From CADEFQ01 sp035342635 (GTDB lineage Bacteria; Pseudomonadota; Gammaproteobacteria; Steroidobacterales; Steroidobacteraceae), in contig DAOQXO010000005.1 in assembly GCA_035342635.1 (NCBI GenBank), positions 1 to 50,215 on the forward strand: DNA of 50,215 nucleotides, written 5' to 3'. Below the pieces are notes generated by a model. The model saw only the letters and a list, made by a program, of their open reading frames with translations, ran no database searches and had not been told where the DNA came from. Shown piece after piece: positions 49,423-50,215 of the stretch (position 1 is the first letter of the stretch; the number at the start of each line of letters is the position of its first letter). The position numbers were made by a program, and so were the translations under genes.

Positions 49423-50169
49423 ATGCACCCAATCCTGCGGATGACGGTTTTCGTGACCTGCATCGCGATCCTGGCGGCCTGCAGCCGCGAGCGTCAGGAC
49501 TGGAAATCGGCGCAGGCCGCCGACACGATCGAGTCGTACGGCAGCTTCCTCGCGAAGCACGGCGACAGCGCGCTCGCGACCCAGGCCGAGGCGCGCATCA
49601 AGCAGCTCGGCGAGGAGCGCGACTGGCAGGACGCCGCGACCATCGACTCGCTCGAGGCGTATCAGGCTTATCTGCGCCAGCATCCCGAGAGCAAGTGGTC
49701 GCAGGAGGCGCGCATCCGCATCGAGAACTTCGCACTCGGGGGTAGCGCTCCGGCGGCTGCCGCGCCCGCTCCCGCGCCCGCTGGCGTGCCACCCGCGATA
49801 ATCGCGGCGCCGGCGCCCGCCGCGGCCGATACCGCTCCGTCCGTCGCCGCCGCAGCACCGCCTGACGCAGCGCCTCTGTCCGCGCCGGCGCCGAGGGTGT
49901 CCGCGCCCGAGCCGCGCATCGAGTACGGCGTGCAGCTCGGCGCGTTCAGCAGCGAGGACAAGGCGCGGGCGGAATGGCAGCGTATCAGCGGCAAGTTCGC
50001 GAATGTGCTCGGTGGCCTTTCGCCGGCTGTTTCCCCGGTCAAGAGCGGCGCCGGATCCCTCTACCGTCTGCGTGCCTCGACGGCGAGCGAATCGGCCGCG
50101 CGCGGTATCTGCGAGTCGCTGCGTGCACAGGGCCAGCCCTGCGTGGTCGTCCTGCCCGTCGGAAAGTGA
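49423..50169 (+). CDS. SPOR-domain lipoprotein
   Basis: The product is 248 residues from ATG 49423, chosen because a signal peptide with lipobox (CIAILAACSR) follows at once; ATG 49441 would also work. A TTG 24 bases earlier is less likely. Two similar helical repeats of about 40 residues follow (YGSFLAKHGDSALATQAEAR, then YQAYLRQHPESKWSQEARIR), TPR-like by eye. An Ala/Pro-rich linker covers about 110-165, and the C-terminal SPOR domain covers about 168-245 (YGVQLGAFSSEDKARAEWQR), which binds denuded peptidoglycan at the division site. It likely sits at the septum. Confidence 0.85.
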   Translation: MHPILRMTVFVTCIAILAACSRERQDWKSAQAADTIESYGSFLAKHGDSALATQAEARIKQLGEERDWQDAATIDSLEAYQAYLRQHPESKWSQEARIRIENFALGGSAPAAAAPAPAPAGVPPAIIAAPAPAAADTAPSVAAAAPPDAAPLSAPAPRVSAPEPRIEYGVQLGAFSSEDKARAEWQRISGKFANVLGGLSPAVSPVKSGAGSLYRLRASTASESAARGICESLRAQGQPCVVVLPVGK

Positions 50170-50215
50170 CGCTGCACGTCACCTGCCGTCACGGCGCTTC
50201 CATTGCTGCGAACGT

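Noticed and set aside
1..50215. CRISPR arrays, tRNA or rRNA genes, insertion sequences, prophage, integrase or attachment sites
   Set aside because: I saw no regularly spaced repeats, no conserved RNA gene segments, no transposase or integrase frames and no long direct repeats. Weak tRNA signals could be missed by eye.

Overview
This window is GC-rich chromosomal DNA, almost wholly coding, from a proteobacterium that is most likely a gammaproteobacterium. FabA/FabB, TamA/TamB, LptM, YdbH/YdbL, UbiU/UbiV/UbiT and FNR point there. The arginine cluster uses an acyl-ornithine carbamoyltransferase like that of Xanthomonas, which hints at a lineage near Xanthomonadales, Nevskiales or Steroidobacterales. 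That placement is inference. I see no rRNA, tRNA, insertion sequence, prophage or CRISPR array.

Layout. (1) About 0.2-13.4 kb is an anaerobic-metabolism island. It holds a DGC-domain protein plus moeA, a coupled fabA-fabB-nadA-nadB operon, ubiD, ubiT, ubiU-ubiV (oxygen-independent ubiquinone synthesis), an FNR-type Fe-S regulator, and a copper ATPase preceded by a 50-residue MerR-like protein. Five strong FNR boxes and one weaker one lie between or at the edges of these genes, and I saw no other strong site in the window. (2) 13.4-22.9 kb holds a 65-residue membrane protein facing a long minus-strand run: argR-argG-(P-loop protein)-argC-argD-argF'-argB-argH-thioesterase-membrane protein-lptM. 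Its argR promoter lies in a perfect inverted repeat. (3) 22.9-30.7 kb is nudC-DUF4126-NRDE-tamA-tamB. (4) 30.8-32.1 kb is a divergent pair: an FlhC-like regulator and a protein that reads as two FlhD-like repeats in one chain. (5) 32.2-38.6 kb holds a YadG/YadH-type ABC exporter, an SLC13-type permease, a lipoprotein that looks like a YnbE-YdbL fusion, and YdbH. (6) 38.6-42.9 kb is PAP2 phosphatase, GT4 glycosyltransferase, a membrane-anchored response regulator and a YheT hydrolase. (7) 42.9-46.3 kb is a glycerophosphodiester and glycerol module (GDPD, GlpD-like, GlpK-like). (8) 46.4-50.2 kb holds a lipoprotein joining FN3, sugar-dehydrogenase and di-haem parts, a bactofilin and a SPOR lipoprotein.

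How it fits together. The first 11 kb looks like one functional unit under FNR control. It would supply ubiquinone, unsaturated fatty acids, NAD and molybdenum cofactor when oxygen is absent. The arginine operon lacks any visible N-acetylglutamate synthase (argA or argJ) and any deacylase, but carries an unexplained P-loop protein that could fill a gap. TamA/TamB and YdbH/YdbL are two sets of inter-membrane lipid transport proteins in the same window. The FlhC-like and double-FlhD pair has no flagellar gene near it and may control something else.
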